A stretch of DNA of 64,000 nt from Weeksellaceae bacterium (GCA_019459455.1 JAIBEX010000009.1:62001-126000), one strand, 5' to 3'; counted from the stretch's first letter, positions 17,644 through 27,189 are shown. Program-made: numbers and translations. Notes: a model not told the origin generated them from the sequence alone.

Positions 17644-18636
17644 TTAAAATTGCTTAACAGCGAATTTGTTTATGACTTTTTCAATAATGGTGGCCGTTTC
17701 CTCAGGGAAATCTACTGAGACCGTCCTGTGATTTTCAGTCCAGGCACGAAGCTTAACTGCAAATTCCCGTACATTCCAGATGATGGGCACCCCCATTTCT
17801 TCCAGTGCCAGAGCGTTACACTGCTGTTCATACTGGTGCTTCATGGGAACACAAAGAAGTTTCTTGCCCAAAAACAAGGCTTCTGCCGGTCCTTCAAACC
17901 CGCCACCGGTTAAAAGTCCTTTGGAATTAGCCAGTGATCTCTGAAAAAGTAAATTATCAATCGGGTACACTTCTGCATTATCCTTTGCATAAAAATGCTT
18001 TGCATGTTTTGAAAAAATTTGCCACCTGGTTTCAGGAATATCACAAACCTGCTTCAATATAAATTCATCTCCATAAGCGGGAAGGTAGACCGTGTAATGG
18101 CCGCTGTTTTCAGGCTTTAGATTCCTTATTTCGGTTCTGATAACGGGCGTACTGATGTCTTCATCATACGCCCTAAAATGGAAGGAAAGCCGCTGGCTAG
18201 TTGGCGCATAATTTTTCATCACCCACCTTCCCCAGTGTAGACCTTTGATCTTTGGCGTCTTCGGAGAGAGAAAGGCGGACTGATGACTAAGCGCGACAGA
18301 TTCCTTATCATAGAGACGGCAGGCCCAGGCAGCCACCGGTTCAAAATCGTTAATGATTAAATCATAATTCCTTACCGGAAGATTTCGAATGTCCTTTAGG
18401 AACTGAAGGGAGTCAAATCTTCTCCAGGTTTCCAAAAAATCTATTCCCCCAGATTTACCAAAGACAAAACCAAAGCCTTTCAGTCTGAATTTTACTTCGT
18501 GCTCCAATCCCAATTCAACCTGTGTTCCGCTCACTAGGACATCGACCGTCCCATGTTCCGTTAAAAAGGGAATGATTTCCCGGGCCCGGGCTACATGCCC
18601 GTTACCGGTTCCCTGAAGTGCATACAGAATCTTCAT
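17644..18636 (-). CDS. Glycosyltransferase, MurG/GT28-like
   Basis: 330-residue protein with the two-domain GT-B pattern. The N-terminus MKILYALQGTGNGHVARARE holds the GTGNGH loop typical of MurG/GT1-type transferases. The C-terminal nucleotide-sugar site is LLTGGGFEGPAEALFLGKK (about 239-257), followed by PMKHQYEQQCNALALEEMG. No membrane segment; it may act at the inner face of the membrane on a lipid or polysaccharide acceptor. Acceptor and sugar are not readable from sequence, and MurG itself is expected elsewhere in the dcw cluster. A perfect -7 box ends 4 nt before the ATG, so the mRNA is probably leaderless. Confidence 0.82.
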   Translation of the reverse strand: MKILYALQGTGNGHVARAREIIPFLTEHGTVDVLVSGTQVELGLEHEVKFRLKGFGFVFGKSGGIDFLETWRRFDSLQFLKDIRNLPVRNYDLIINDFEPVAAWACRLYDKESVALSHQSAFLSPKTPKIKGLHWGRWVMKNYAPTSQRLSFHFRAYDEDISTPVIRTEIRNLKPENSGHYTVYLPAYGDEFILKQVCDIPETRWQIFSKHAKHFYAKDNAEVYPIDNLLFQRSLANSKGLLTGGGFEGPAEALFLGKKLLCVPMKHQYEQQCNALALEEMGVPIIWNVREFAVKLRAWTENHRTVSVDFPEETATIIEKVINKFAVKQF

Positions 18637-18640
18637 TCTT

Positions 18641-18648
18641 CAAAATTA
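18641..18648 (-). promoter_or_regulatory. -7 promoter box of the glycosyltransferase gene
   Basis: TAATTTTG on the minus strand, exact TAnnTTTG, only 4 nt from the ATG. The transcript should start within or next to the start codon. Confidence 0.55.
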
Positions 18649-18690
18649 GATTTAAAATGAAGTGCATTGGTCTATGTTACGAATATTTAA

Positions 18691-18720
18691 AACAGAAAAA
18701 AGGGGCAGAAATCTGCCCCT
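18691..18720 (-). terminator. Terminator of the 153-residue LTxxQ-like gene
   Basis: Inverted repeat AGGGGCAGA / TCTGCCCCT with a minimal loop (effective 7-bp stem, 6-nt loop), followed on the minus strand by TTTTT. It lies about 50 nt after the stop codon. Confidence 0.82.
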
Positions 18721-18771
18721 CATTACACTGCTTTAAAATAAACTGGCAGTGAATTATTAAAATGGATCGTG

Positions 18772-19233
18772 CTATTTCTGCTTAGCCTTTGCTTTCCCCT
18801 TGTTTCCATGAGAGGTTTTTCCCTTTGCTTTATTTGATTGATAAACCTTGGCTTTTTTAGCTACATGATTGTATCTGGTGTCATTGTTTTTATTCCTGTT
18901 ATATACGGCGACAGGATTTTGTCCTTTATAATACTTATTTTTGAATTTCGCATATTTTGTAGGCCCCAAAATTCTCTCCATCTCAGTATACCGGGTCGTT
19001 CTCCATCTTTCAGGATTGGAGGAGTAAACGCGGTTAAAGGAGTTGTAGTCGTTGTACCTGCTGTTCAAACTAAACAACTGATCTTTCTGTTGGGGCGTCA
19101 ACAGCAGTTCCGCCGCTACGGTTTGCCAATTTACATCCGTTATACTTCTGCGGTAATCATTGTAATAATCAGACTGTGAATACCCAAATGTAAATGCACC
19201 TAACATAAGTGCTGTTAAAAATAACTTTTTCAT
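18772..19233 (-). CDS. Secreted LTxxQ-like protein, Asn/Tyr/Lys rich
   Basis: 153-residue secreted protein with a signal peptide ending near GYSQ. The core (about 25-110) is shared with the larger protein encoded next upstream: an NDYR-S-I start, LLTPQQKDQLFSLNSRY, the NPERW segment and ERILGPTKYAKFKNKYY followed by NPVAVY. LTPQQ and the ILGPxxYxKF end recall LTxxQ proteins such as Spy, though the composition is Asn/Tyr rich. The C-terminal 35 residues are almost only Lys, Ala, Gly and Asn (a basic tail that may touch LPS, peptidoglycan or nucleic acid; inference). Function unknown. It has its own terminator. Confidence 0.75.
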   Translation of the reverse strand: MKKLFLTALMLGAFTFGYSQSDYYNDYRRSITDVNWQTVAAELLLTPQQKDQLFSLNSRYNDYNSFNRVYSSNPERWRTTRYTEMERILGPTKYAKFKNKYYKGQNPVAVYNRNKNNDTRYNHVAKKAKVYQSNKAKGKTSHGNKGKAKAKQK

Positions 19234-19292
19234 TGTTTAAGATTTAAACTGTTATATATAACATTCTCAATAGTCATGCCATAAAACTTACA

Positions 19293-19326
19293 GGAAAAAG
19301 AATAGAGCAGTTGGTACTGCTCTATT
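19293..19326 (-). terminator. Terminator of the 376-residue Tyr/Gly-rich protein gene
   Basis: Perfect 10-bp stem AATAGAGCAG / CTGCTCTATT with a 6-nt loop; on the minus strand CTTTTTCC follows. It lies 36 nt after the stop. Confidence 0.75.
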
Positions 19327-19361
19327 ATATATCTGTCAAAAAAATTGTAGTTTTTTTTTCG

Positions 19362-20492
19362 TTATCTAAGTCCACTACCTCTTCCTCCCGTGTTCTGACT
19401 GCGGGTACCGTGATTGTTTCCCGTGTCTGAAGACGTACTTCTCTGGGTGCTCCGGATACCGGAATTGTTTCCATCTCCACTAGTTCTCGAAATTTCACGG
19501 GACCGATCTGCCTGTGCAGGTGTGGTTCCCATATTTCTTGGCGTATGCGCGGTACCTGAACTACCAGATCTTACCGAGGAAACCTCACGGGTTGGCGTTA
19601 TCTGTGACGAAGCACTGCTGCGTCCTGTACCTCTGGGAGACTGGAAAACGCCTCCTCCAGCTTCTATTGCAGAATTTGTATTCCTGAAGCCACCGTTATT
19701 GGAAGGAGTTCTTGTGGAAGGAGAAGATCCCCGTGGAGTTCCACTATCCCCGCTTCTAATTGAAGGATTATTACGGATGTTTAAGCCTGTTCCCTGTGAA
19801 CTGTTCTTAAATCCTCCTCCACTCCGGTTACCGTCTCCCTCCTTAAAGCCCCCAGGGTTGTGGGGATTTCTAGTCTGGTTCCAGCCATATTTATTGCCGT
19901 GCTTTTCAACAAACCTGCTGCGGTCCACCCTGTAAACATTAATGTTTACGTTCCTGTAACGTGGCATCACCCGAAATTTAGGCATGTAGTAATCCCGTCT
20001 GTAATTCTGGAAATACGCAATAGGATTATAGCCGCTGTAATAGTTGTTCTGGAATACGATGAAGATTTGCGGACCCAATATCTGGCTAAGAGAATAAAAG
20101 CGGTCATAATACCAACGGTCCGGGTTATACCTGTAATAGGAATTCCAGCTGGAGTAGTTGGAGTACATATCGTTCAGTCTCATAATCTGCTGAACCTGCC
20201 AACCGGATAATCTGTGCATTCTGAAGAAGTCATTCCAATTAATCATTACAATACTGTTCCTGTAATCATTATAATAATTTTGGTAATAACTATCTGCGTA
20301 ATAGTCTTGTGGATAATCGTAATAATACTCGTCCGGGAAATAATAGCTGTCCTGATAATATCCATCGTTATAGCTGTCGTTATTTCCATAGCCACCGTTT
20401 CCGTAGCTGCCATTACCCCAACCACTACCCTGGTACTGTGCGAATGTCAATGTCCCTAAGGCCATTGTCAATCCAAAAAGTAATTTTTTCAT
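19362..20492 (-). CDS. Secreted Tyr/Gly/Ser-rich protein with LTxxQ-like core
   Basis: 376-residue secreted protein in four parts: signal peptide (to about TFAQ, residue 18); a Tyr/Gly/Asp/Asn-rich low-complexity segment (about 19-80); a core (about 80-170) paralogous to the 153-residue neighbour (NDYRNSI, LSGWQVQQIMRLNDMY, NPDRW, QILGPQIFIVF, NYYSGYNPIAYF); and a Gly/Ser/Thr/Arg-rich disordered tail (about 215-376). The Spy-like motif is weaker here (LSGWQ for LTxxQ). Such composition suits a flexible surface or envelope protein, possibly aggregating. Function unknown. The opposite strand is open over much of this gene only because of the skewed composition. Confidence 0.78.
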   Translation of the reverse strand: MKKLLFGLTMALGTLTFAQYQGSGWGNGSYGNGGYGNNDSYNDGYYQDSYYFPDEYYYDYPQDYYADSYYQNYYNDYRNSIVMINWNDFFRMHRLSGWQVQQIMRLNDMYSNYSSWNSYYRYNPDRWYYDRFYSLSQILGPQIFIVFQNNYYSGYNPIAYFQNYRRDYYMPKFRVMPRYRNVNINVYRVDRSRFVEKHGNKYGWNQTRNPHNPGGFKEGDGNRSGGGFKNSSQGTGLNIRNNPSIRSGDSGTPRGSSPSTRTPSNNGGFRNTNSAIEAGGGVFQSPRGTGRSSASSQITPTREVSSVRSGSSGTAHTPRNMGTTPAQADRSREISRTSGDGNNSGIRSTQRSTSSDTGNNHGTRSQNTGGRGSGLR

Positions 20493-20621
20493 CTGAAAAT
20501 TTATATATTAATTGTTCTCCTCAAAACTGATTAAAAAGCGTGCCATTATTCATCCTTAAACTTCTCTCAACTCCCTACTGCAAAGGCCTTGCATACTTTA
20601 ACTGTTTATTGGATGTGAAAT

Positions 20622-20656
20622 AAAAAAAGAAGTTAAATCCACAGATAAAACTTCTT
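20622..20656 (-). terminator. Terminator of the 4-alpha-glucanotransferase gene
   Basis: An 8-bp stem AAGAAGTT / AACTTCTT with a 14-nt loop is followed by a T-run on the minus strand, 36 nt beyond the malQ stop. The rest of the 199-bp gap up to 20692 shows nothing else. Confidence 0.7.
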
Positions 20657-20691
20657 CTCAAAATCATGTAAGAAATTGATTTTCAACTAAT

Positions 20692-23343
20692 CTATTTTCT
20701 GTTTGAAGTCATGACCCAGTCCGCAATTTTTTTATTGAAATTTTCAGCATTTTTCAAATCGTCGATATTCAGATGCATTCTGTACTTCCAGTAATGAGGA
20801 AATACCGCTGGAATATTGATTCTTTCCTGCCCGGCATCAGCGTTACGCAGATCATAGTCCGTTGCCAGGAATTCCTGGAGGGGGAAAATTGCCAACATGG
20901 CGTCATTATAAAGATGCTGCTTCATAATCATGTCAGCCAATTCCGGAACCAGTTCGCCCGGCGCAGTGCCGTACTGCCCCAGCTGCTCTCTAAAATACTT
21001 CATGGTCATGGACCTGTCCTCCTGCCACCACTGCCGAAGGGTGGAACTGTCATGTGAACTGGCAGTAACCACATTCAGGTAACCCGCATCTTTTGGGTTA
21101 TAGAAGGGAATATTTTCGGACGGCATTCGCTGAACCTTCAGGGCAGTAATGCCCAAACGGTCCATTACCTTCGGTACACATTCCGGAACCAAGCCCAAAT
21201 CCTCACCGCAGATCAGCATTTCTGTGGCATTCAGTATAACCGGCAGTTTTTCCATGGCACTGGCGTACCACAGCCCATCCTGACGTTTAAAGAAATAATC
21301 GACCGAAAGATCATAAATTGACCGTTTTTCTCCATCAGAAAGATATTGATAACTGCTGGTGTTCTGAACATTGAACCTTGGATGATAAACGTATTGCCCA
21401 TCGCGCTCTTCCTGAAGGAAAAGCACATTGGCGCATAGTGCAAGCAGTTTTTCTTCCTTCCAGCCGTGCGGATGTTCTTCAAAATAATCCTTTAATTTCC
21501 TCTGCGTATCAAATTCTGTTTTCAGGGTGTAGGTTCCGTCAAAATGGTTGTTCATAAATTCATTGTGAACCACTTCCCTTTCTTCACCAAAATAATCCCA
21601 AAGAATCTGGTCATTGATAAAGGGTTTGCAGTACCGGTCGTAACTGAAAGGAATATGTCTGGCATGGAATTCATCCAGCGTAACCGGAACCGCAGGGTAA
21701 AAATAACCAAGAATACCCTGTACTGCAGACACCGGCATCCTCCAAATCCTGAAAAACCCCAGAATATGGTCGATCCGCATGGCATCAAAGTATTTTTCCA
21801 GGGCTTTAAACCGGTTTTTCCACCACTGATAACCATCGGCCTTCATGGCTTCCCAGTTGTAGGTTGGGAATTCCCAGTTTTGTCCCAGGTCCGTAAACTG
21901 ATCCGGTGGGGCTCCTGCCTGAAAGTCCATCCCAAAAAGTTCGGGCTCTTTCCAGGCTTCTACAGAATGCCTGTAAATGCCAATGGGCAAATCCCCCTTT
22001 ATGGAGATTCCCTGTTCATGGAGGTAGTCCACCGCCTCTTTCAGTTGCAGATGGAGCTGATACTGCACCCACTGGTGAAGCAAAGCAGTTTCGTAATCCT
22101 TACTCTTAGCGGTGAACATGGGTGCTATTTTACCCGCAATATATTTTTTGTGGGTTTTCCACTGGTTGAAATTCGGCGTTTTATACTTATCGCGCTGCAC
22201 ACAGAATGCTGCATAGGGCAGCAACCAGTCCTCATTTTCTTTGATGAATTTCTTAAAGTTCCGGTCCTTCAGTATTTTATCTTTATTCGCTTTAAAAACT
22301 GCAGTAATATACCCCCATTTTCCTGACATCACCCGCTCGTAATCGATATCGCTTAAGTCATTCAGTTGGTTACGTTCAGCGAGGTAGTTCTTCATCAGTT
22401 CCGCCGAAAGTGAAAACTCCAGGTGGTCAATCGAAAGATACTGGGGATGGAGCGCATATACCGAAATGGCCGCGTAAGGATAACTGTCCGTCCAGGTATG
22501 GTTTGCAGAAGTGTCGTTGATGGGTAAAATCTGGATAATGCCCAGGTTGGTGTCCCTTGTCCAATCGGCCAGGGCTTTTAGGTCAGCAAATTCCCCTACT
22601 CCATAACCATTTTCACTCCGCAAAGCAAAGACTGGAACCGCCACACCTGCCGCATGATACATCTGGTGGGATTTGTAGCGGAAGAAATGATCAGCCTTTA
22701 CGTGCAGCATGTTTTCTTCCATATTCATCATCGCAAAACGGTTATCACCATATTCTAAATCCGTCACCTTTCCGGAGATGGTGTCCAGTATACCGTATTT
22801 GTACTGTATAAACTGATTCTCCCTGATTTCAACCGCTGTTTCCCATACGCCGGTCTCCGTTTGCCGCATAGGTACCGCCTTATCATAATCCCAATTTCCC
22901 AGATTTTCTGAATTACCCGCAATCACGATCCGCCAACTGGGATTGTAGATGGGCGCTTCCAGACGGAACAGGTGGGTATGCTTCCTTAGTATATTAATCT
23001 TTTCGGGTTTAAAATCCCGGAGAACGTTCCGAAGGATCTTGTTATTGAGGTAATTTTCAGGAAAATTCTTGAGATTCCACACGTCAAAAATTCTGTATTC
23101 CTTTATCGTATGAGGAAAATTGAGCCGGTGAAGGGCAAATTCTTCGTCTGTCACTTTACCGTGTTCTGTAAGTTGGTATTTGTAAGAGATTGATCTTGAA
23201 AAGAAATCAACTTCCGCGGTCCAGTTTCCATTATCAGTGTAAACCATCTCGTGAACGTGGTCGGGGTAACCCTCTTCCAACACCAAAATCTGTAAACTCT
23301 CACCCTGTTTGGTCCTGAAATTAACGTTAAAGTACAGTCGCAT
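20692..23343 (-). CDS. malQ: 4-alpha-glucanotransferase (GH77) with two CBM20 domains
   Basis: 883-residue amylomaltase that transfers alpha-1,4-glucan segments between maltodextrins. Two N-terminal starch-binding CBM20-like domains (about 1-100 and 125-225; the second has WRIVIAGNSENLGNWD) precede the GH77 barrel, a layout known from plant DPE2 and Bacteroidota enzymes. GH77 motifs: LPINDTSANHTW, IKGDLPIGIYRHSVEAW, GAPPDQFTDLGQNWEFPTY, the nucleophile region FDAMRIDHILGFFRIW (Asp of RIDH), the acid/base Glu in ICGEDLG and TASSHDSSTLRQWW (transition-state Asp). It is cytoplasmic, with no signal peptide. A promoter with both elements lies upstream and a terminator downstream, so it is a single-gene unit. 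Confidence 0.93.
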   Translation of the reverse strand: MRLYFNVNFRTKQGESLQILVLEEGYPDHVHEMVYTDNGNWTAEVDFFSRSISYKYQLTEHGKVTDEEFALHRLNFPHTIKEYRIFDVWNLKNFPENYLNNKILRNVLRDFKPEKINILRKHTHLFRLEAPIYNPSWRIVIAGNSENLGNWDYDKAVPMRQTETGVWETAVEIRENQFIQYKYGILDTISGKVTDLEYGDNRFAMMNMEENMLHVKADHFFRYKSHQMYHAAGVAVPVFALRSENGYGVGEFADLKALADWTRDTNLGIIQILPINDTSANHTWTDSYPYAAISVYALHPQYLSIDHLEFSLSAELMKNYLAERNQLNDLSDIDYERVMSGKWGYITAVFKANKDKILKDRNFKKFIKENEDWLLPYAAFCVQRDKYKTPNFNQWKTHKKYIAGKIAPMFTAKSKDYETALLHQWVQYQLHLQLKEAVDYLHEQGISIKGDLPIGIYRHSVEAWKEPELFGMDFQAGAPPDQFTDLGQNWEFPTYNWEAMKADGYQWWKNRFKALEKYFDAMRIDHILGFFRIWRMPVSAVQGILGYFYPAVPVTLDEFHARHIPFSYDRYCKPFINDQILWDYFGEEREVVHNEFMNNHFDGTYTLKTEFDTQRKLKDYFEEHPHGWKEEKLLALCANVLFLQEERDGQYVYHPRFNVQNTSSYQYLSDGEKRSIYDLSVDYFFKRQDGLWYASAMEKLPVILNATEMLICGEDLGLVPECVPKVMDRLGITALKVQRMPSENIPFYNPKDAGYLNVVTASSHDSSTLRQWWQEDRSMTMKYFREQLGQYGTAPGELVPELADMIMKQHLYNDAMLAIFPLQEFLATDYDLRNADAGQERINIPAVFPHYWKYRMHLNIDDLKNAENFNKKIADWVMTSNRK

Positions 23344-23426
23344 AAGATCTTATTTTTTCTGGAAGCAAGTTAAGAAAAATCAGCATCAAAGACATATGAA
23401 ATCCACTACGCTAAATACATTTTTTA

Positions 23427-23460
23427 CAAAGCTAAGATGCACGATATCAAATCTTTGCAA
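23427..23460 (-). promoter_or_regulatory. Promoter of malQ (-33 and -7)
   Basis: On the minus strand TTG (23458-23460), 23 nt, then TAGCTTTG (23427-23434), an exact -7 box. Predicted start near 23420 gives a leader of about 77 nt. The remainder of the 274-bp gap holds only this and the terminator at 23562-23594. Confidence 0.5.
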
Positions 23461-23561
23461 TTGCCGTTTTAAAACATGCGAAAAATCATATGTCAAATTC
23501 TTTTTTATCAAATTGATGCAATAAATCAATTGCCGAGGGAACGCAATACTATTACCCTTTA

Positions 23562-23594
23562 CAAAAAATCCTTTCTGAACTGTTCAGAAAGGAT
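23562..23594 (-). terminator. Terminator of the T9SS cargo gene
   Basis: A perfect 13-nt inverted repeat (ATCCTTTCTGAAC, one base, then its complement) followed on the minus strand by TTTTTTGT. It lies 23 nt after the stop. Confidence 0.88.
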
Positions 23595-23617
23595 CTACCC
23601 TTAAATTTAAGCGGGTA

Positions 23618-24787
23618 TTACTCAATGAGTATTTTCTTGCTTAAAAGCTGTTTGCCTGTTTCATTGCTGATCGTGATGATATACAATCCTGATTTCAGGT
23701 TGGCAACATCCAGAGCATGCTCGCTCAGGCGCTCACCAGACTGCAGTCCTTTAGAAAGCACCCTCACTCCTGAACTGTCGTAGAGGTCAACCGTGAATCC
23801 CAGTACATTTTTGTCGCTTATCCGAATAAACACAGGACCACTTTTAACTTTGGTAGGATAGACATCAATACCCGAATAGACTTCGCTTGTGGTTACTCTG
23901 GCATTGCTGTCGTGCGTAAAGTACCGGCTTGCCAGATCGTAAATATGAAGGTTCAGTCCATTGTTAAGTGGCTTCGCTGTAAGGTTATCAATGTTCACTT
24001 CATAAAAACCTTCTGCTTTCGCACTGGCGACAATTACTGAGCCTTCGGCATTAACGGCAGCTCCATTAAGCGAGTAGTTTTGCGGAAGGCCGGTGATTTT
24101 TCCGATAAACTCTGACGTGCGGTTCTTTGAAGACAGTTTAAAAACATTTCCGGAAGCAGAGAAAATGTAGAAATCCCCGTGGGCATCTGCAACCATATCG
24201 CCTCCAAAACCGGTCTGGGTGATTCCCAGAGAAATTGACGGGTGAGCGGATACATCTCTTATACTTCCCAAGTCAGTAACTGCATATTTACCGCTTGTTT
24301 TTGAAATCCTGATTAACTGTGATCCCGAATTGCTCAGTGCATAGATATTACCATCATACCCGGCGGTCATTCTGGTAATATGAGAACCTAAGTCACAGGT
24401 CGTAGTTTTAATCGCTGTATTTTCAACAAGGGTTATTTGCCGGGTTTTGGCATCCAATACATAAATATTAGAGGAATACATGGGGGAAAAAATCAGATCG
24501 TTGCCCGATTGGTCATAGGCAAGCGCAGCCATAGACGGTGCTTGCGCGTGATGCAGTGAAGCCCTACTCTCCGCAAGTTCCGTATTTAATGTTTGCGACA
24601 ATACCTTAATGTTCGAATCCGCAGTCAGGAAAGTTTCTCCCGACGCTCCGGATTTCACATCCAACGACCGGAAATCATTAAAAATAATCTGGGGAGCTGT
24701 TTTCCCGGTCAGGGCAAAAATATCATGCTGCGCATGGGAATACGCCCCGATACACAATAATACAATAGGAAATAAAGATTTTTTCAT
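23618..24787 (-). CDS. T9SS type A sorting-domain protein, beta-propeller-like
   Basis: 389-residue secreted protein. Signal peptide ends SHA-QH. The body (about 90-300) has repeated blade-like strands (ISPMYSSNIYVLDA-like, YDGNIYALSNSGSQLIRI, DFYIFSASGNVFKLS, GSVIVASAKAEGFYEV), suggesting a beta-propeller. The last about 80 residues form a type IX sorting domain: DVYPTKVKSGPVFIRI, VDLYDSSGVRVLSKGL, ANLKSGLYIITIS and the terminal KILIE. It should cross the outer membrane through the type IX system and be attached to the surface or released. No catalytic motif is visible. It is flanked by terminators, so monocistronic. Confidence 0.85.
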   Translation of the reverse strand: MKKSLFPIVLLCIGAYSHAQHDIFALTGKTAPQIIFNDFRSLDVKSGASGETFLTADSNIKVLSQTLNTELAESRASLHHAQAPSMAALAYDQSGNDLIFSPMYSSNIYVLDAKTRQITLVENTAIKTTTCDLGSHITRMTAGYDGNIYALSNSGSQLIRISKTSGKYAVTDLGSIRDVSAHPSISLGITQTGFGGDMVADAHGDFYIFSASGNVFKLSSKNRTSEFIGKITGLPQNYSLNGAAVNAEGSVIVASAKAEGFYEVNIDNLTAKPLNNGLNLHIYDLASRYFTHDSNARVTTSEVYSGIDVYPTKVKSGPVFIRISDKNVLGFTVDLYDSSGVRVLSKGLQSGERLSEHALDVANLKSGLYIITISNETGKQLLSKKILIE

Positions 24788-24989
24788 AGCAGTAAATTTT
24801 GTTCGTTAACAGTAATTGACATTGCTACTAAATTAATGAATTAAATAGATAATCTGCAAGAGAATCTAATAATTTTTATAAAATATTAAGCAGATACAGA
24901 ACAGGCGTGATGAGATGGAAAACTGAATTAACAGAAAAACACCATCAGAGCGACGGTGCAGGAACAATGTTTTTTCTAAACAGCAGTTG
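24788..24989. other. Intergenic gap, nothing recognised
   Basis: About 200 bp between the T9SS cargo start and the cysS stop. It is AT-rich near the cargo gene, where its promoter must lie, but no exact TAnnTTTG match is present. No hairpin with a T-tract after cysS was found. Confidence 0.5.
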
Positions 24990-26459
24990 TCAACTTAAGG
25001 TATACGTCGTTCCCTCGCGCCCATCTTTCAGTTGTATCCCCTTTTCAAGCAAGCGGTCCCTGATCTGGTCTGAAAGTTCAAAATTCTTCGCTTTTTTAGC
25101 CTGGGTTCGGAGGTCAATCAGAACCTGTAGTGTTTCATCCAGCTTATCGTTGTTACTCTGTTCAATGTTCTGAAGGCCAAGAACTTCATAAACGAATCCG
25201 TTCATCAGTGATTTGAGATTTCCTAGATCAGCCGTGGTCAAAGATTCCTTTCCTTCCCTCATCCTGAAGATGAAATTTACCGCTTCAAACAAGTGAGCGA
25301 TGAGGATTGGCGAATTGAAGTCATCTGTGAGCGCTTCCATACACTTATCTTTCCACTGGTTCACATCAAATGTGGAATGCTCATCCACACTGACATGCGT
25401 GCTCAAAACACTCAAGGCTTCCATGAGGCGGCTGAAGCCTTTCTCGCTGGCTACCATTGCTTCATTTGAAATATCAAGAACACTCCGATAGTGGGCCTGC
25501 ATGAAATTGAAACGGACAATGCTCGGATGGAACGGTTTTTCAAAAAAATCATTGTTGCCGGAAACAAGTTCCATGGGCAGTATATAGTTCCCCGTCGATT
25601 TACTCATTCGCTGCGCATTCATTGTAAGCATATTGGCATGCAGCCAGTAGTTTACCGGTGCAACACCGTTGCAGGCTTTACCCTGTGCCACTTCACATTC
25701 ATGGTGCGGAAACTTGAGATCCATCCCTCCACCGTGGATATCAAAACGTTCGCCTAAATATTTCGTTGACATGGCGGTACATTCCAGATGCCAGCCCGGG
25801 AAACCCTCACCCCATGGCGAATTCCAGCGCATGATGTGGGCAGGAGAAGCTGCCTTCCATAAGGCAAAATCCTGAGGGTTCTTTTTCTCGTTCTGTCCGT
25901 CCAGATCACGGGTGTTGGCAAAAAGCTCCTCTATATTCCGTTTGGAAAGCTCACCATAGTTCAATCCGCGGCTGTTATATTCCAACACATCAAAATACAC
26001 CGATCCGTTACTCACATAGGCAAATCCTTTATCCAGTAATTTTTGGGTAAGTTCGATCTGCTCCAGGATATGTCCGGTCGCTGTAGGTTCAATGGTCGGG
26101 GGAAGAAGGTTAAAAGTATCCAGTACTTTATGAAAGTCTACCGTATATTTCTGCACGATTTCCATGGGTTCAAGCTTCTCCAGCCTGGACTGTTTCACAA
26201 ACCGGTCATTATCCACATCCCCGTCATCCGTAAGGTGTCCTGCATCTGTAATATTCCGAACATACCGCACTTTATAACCCAGATAATTCAGGGCTCTGTA
26301 TATAAAATCAAATGACATGAAGGTGCGCACGTTGCCCAGGTGAACGTTGCTGTAAACGGTTGGTCCGCATACGTACATTCCCACATTGTGCTCGTGCAGC
26401 GGTGTAAAGATTTCCTTTTCGCCGGATAGCGAATTATATATTCTGAGTTCTCTGTTCAT
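24990..26459 (-). CDS. cysS: Cysteinyl-tRNA synthetase
   Basis: 489-residue class I aminoacyl-tRNA synthetase that charges tRNA-Cys. Key motifs: [18 protein letters not shown] near residues 29-46, which holds the first zinc Cys and the HIGH motif as HLGN; ECTAMS and [10 protein letters not shown] with the other zinc ligands (Cys, His); and the KMSKS loop as RMSKSTGN (about 275). [13 protein letters not shown] is the family signature for Cys recognition. The C-terminal DALR-like and anticodon-binding helical region is complete. It lies 47 nt downstream of folE on the same strand and may be co-transcribed. Confidence 0.96.
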   Translation of the reverse strand: MNRELRIYNSLSGEKEIFTPLHEHNVGMYVCGPTVYSNVHLGNVRTFMSFDFIYRALNYLGYKVRYVRNITDAGHLTDDGDVDNDRFVKQSRLEKLEPMEIVQKYTVDFHKVLDTFNLLPPTIEPTATGHILEQIELTQKLLDKGFAYVSNGSVYFDVLEYNSRGLNYGELSKRNIEELFANTRDLDGQNEKKNPQDFALWKAASPAHIMRWNSPWGEGFPGWHLECTAMSTKYLGERFDIHGGGMDLKFPHHECEVAQGKACNGVAPVNYWLHANMLTMNAQRMSKSTGNYILPMELVSGNNDFFEKPFHPSIVRFNFMQAHYRSVLDISNEAMVASEKGFSRLMEALSVLSTHVSVDEHSTFDVNQWKDKCMEALTDDFNSPILIAHLFEAVNFIFRMREGKESLTTADLGNLKSLMNGFVYEVLGLQNIEQSNNDKLDETLQVLIDLRTQAKKAKNFELSDQIRDRLLEKGIQLKDGREGTTYTLS

Positions 26460-26506
26460 GATCTTGGGTGTTGGAAAGATATTTTAAAGCCACCTCAGCG
26501 ACGGCA

Positions 26507-27172
26507 CTAATCAAATTTCGCGTGACTTCCCACATAATGAAGGAATTCCTGTCTGGTGATTGGATTGGTTCTGAAAATTCCGCTGAGCTCAGCTGTGATT
26601 GTGGAACTGGCGGTATCCTTAATGCCGCGACAATTCACGCAGAGGTGCTTGGCGTCAATAATGCAGGCCACATCCTTAGTTCCCAGCGCTTCCTTAAGTG
26701 CAGAGACAATCTGCATCGTAAGCCGCTCCTGCACCTGTGGCCGTTTTGCATAATAATCTACAATCCTGTTGATTTTTGAAAGGCCGATGACCTCACCATT
26801 TGAAATATAGGCCACATGCGCTTTCCCAACGATGGGAAGGAAATGGTGTTCGCAAAAGGAATATACGGTAATGTCCTTCTCCACCAACATCTGGCGGTAT
26901 TTATATTTGTTTGAAAATGTGGATACGCCCGGCTTATTTTCGGGCAAAAGCCCGCCAAAGATTTCGTTCACGTACATTTTTGCCACCCGTTTAGGTGAAT
27001 CCTTTAATGAATCATCGGTCATATCCATTCCCAGCGTTTCCATGATCTGGTGAAAATGATGTTTAATGATCTCAATTTTTTCCTCCGGTGATTTTTCAAA
27101 AGCATCATTTCTCAGCGGAGTATGTTCCCGCCCCGTGAAAATATCATCATCATGATCAGTAAAGTCGTTCAT
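26507..27172 (-). CDS. folE: GTP cyclohydrolase I
   Basis: 221-residue enzyme converting GTP to 7,8-dihydroneopterin triphosphate for folate synthesis. Family motifs are clear: SFCEHHFLPIVGKAHVAYI (about 108-126; zinc Cys and the catalytic His pair), RPQVQERLTMQI, and ACIIDAKHLCVNCRGIKD (about 171-188), which supplies the second zinc Cys. The acidic N-terminal 30 residues are variable, as usual. An exact -7 box lies 17 nt before the ATG. cysS follows 47 nt downstream. Its product feeds the methylene- and methyl-folates used by the metF/metH genes 2 kb away, though they are separate transcripts. Confidence 0.96.
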   Translation of the reverse strand: MNDFTDHDDDIFTGREHTPLRNDAFEKSPEEKIEIIKHHFHQIMETLGMDMTDDSLKDSPKRVAKMYVNEIFGGLLPENKPGVSTFSNKYKYRQMLVEKDITVYSFCEHHFLPIVGKAHVAYISNGEVIGLSKINRIVDYYAKRPQVQERLTMQIVSALKEALGTKDVACIIDAKHLCVNCRGIKDTASSTITAELSGIFRTNPITRQEFLHYVGSHAKFD

Positions 27173-27189
27173 ATTACAGTAATGTTCAG

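Noticed and set aside
19414-19935. 173-codon open frame on the plus strand within the Gly/Ser/Tyr-rich gene
   Set aside because: Low-complexity shadow (Pro/Leu/Ser) created by the skewed composition of the minus-strand gene, which has a good signal peptide and a paralogue.
21544-22326. 260-codon open frame on the plus strand inside malQ
   Set aside because: Antisense to the conserved GH77 barrel; no family-like protein, no promoter, and the opposite strand has full catalytic motifs.
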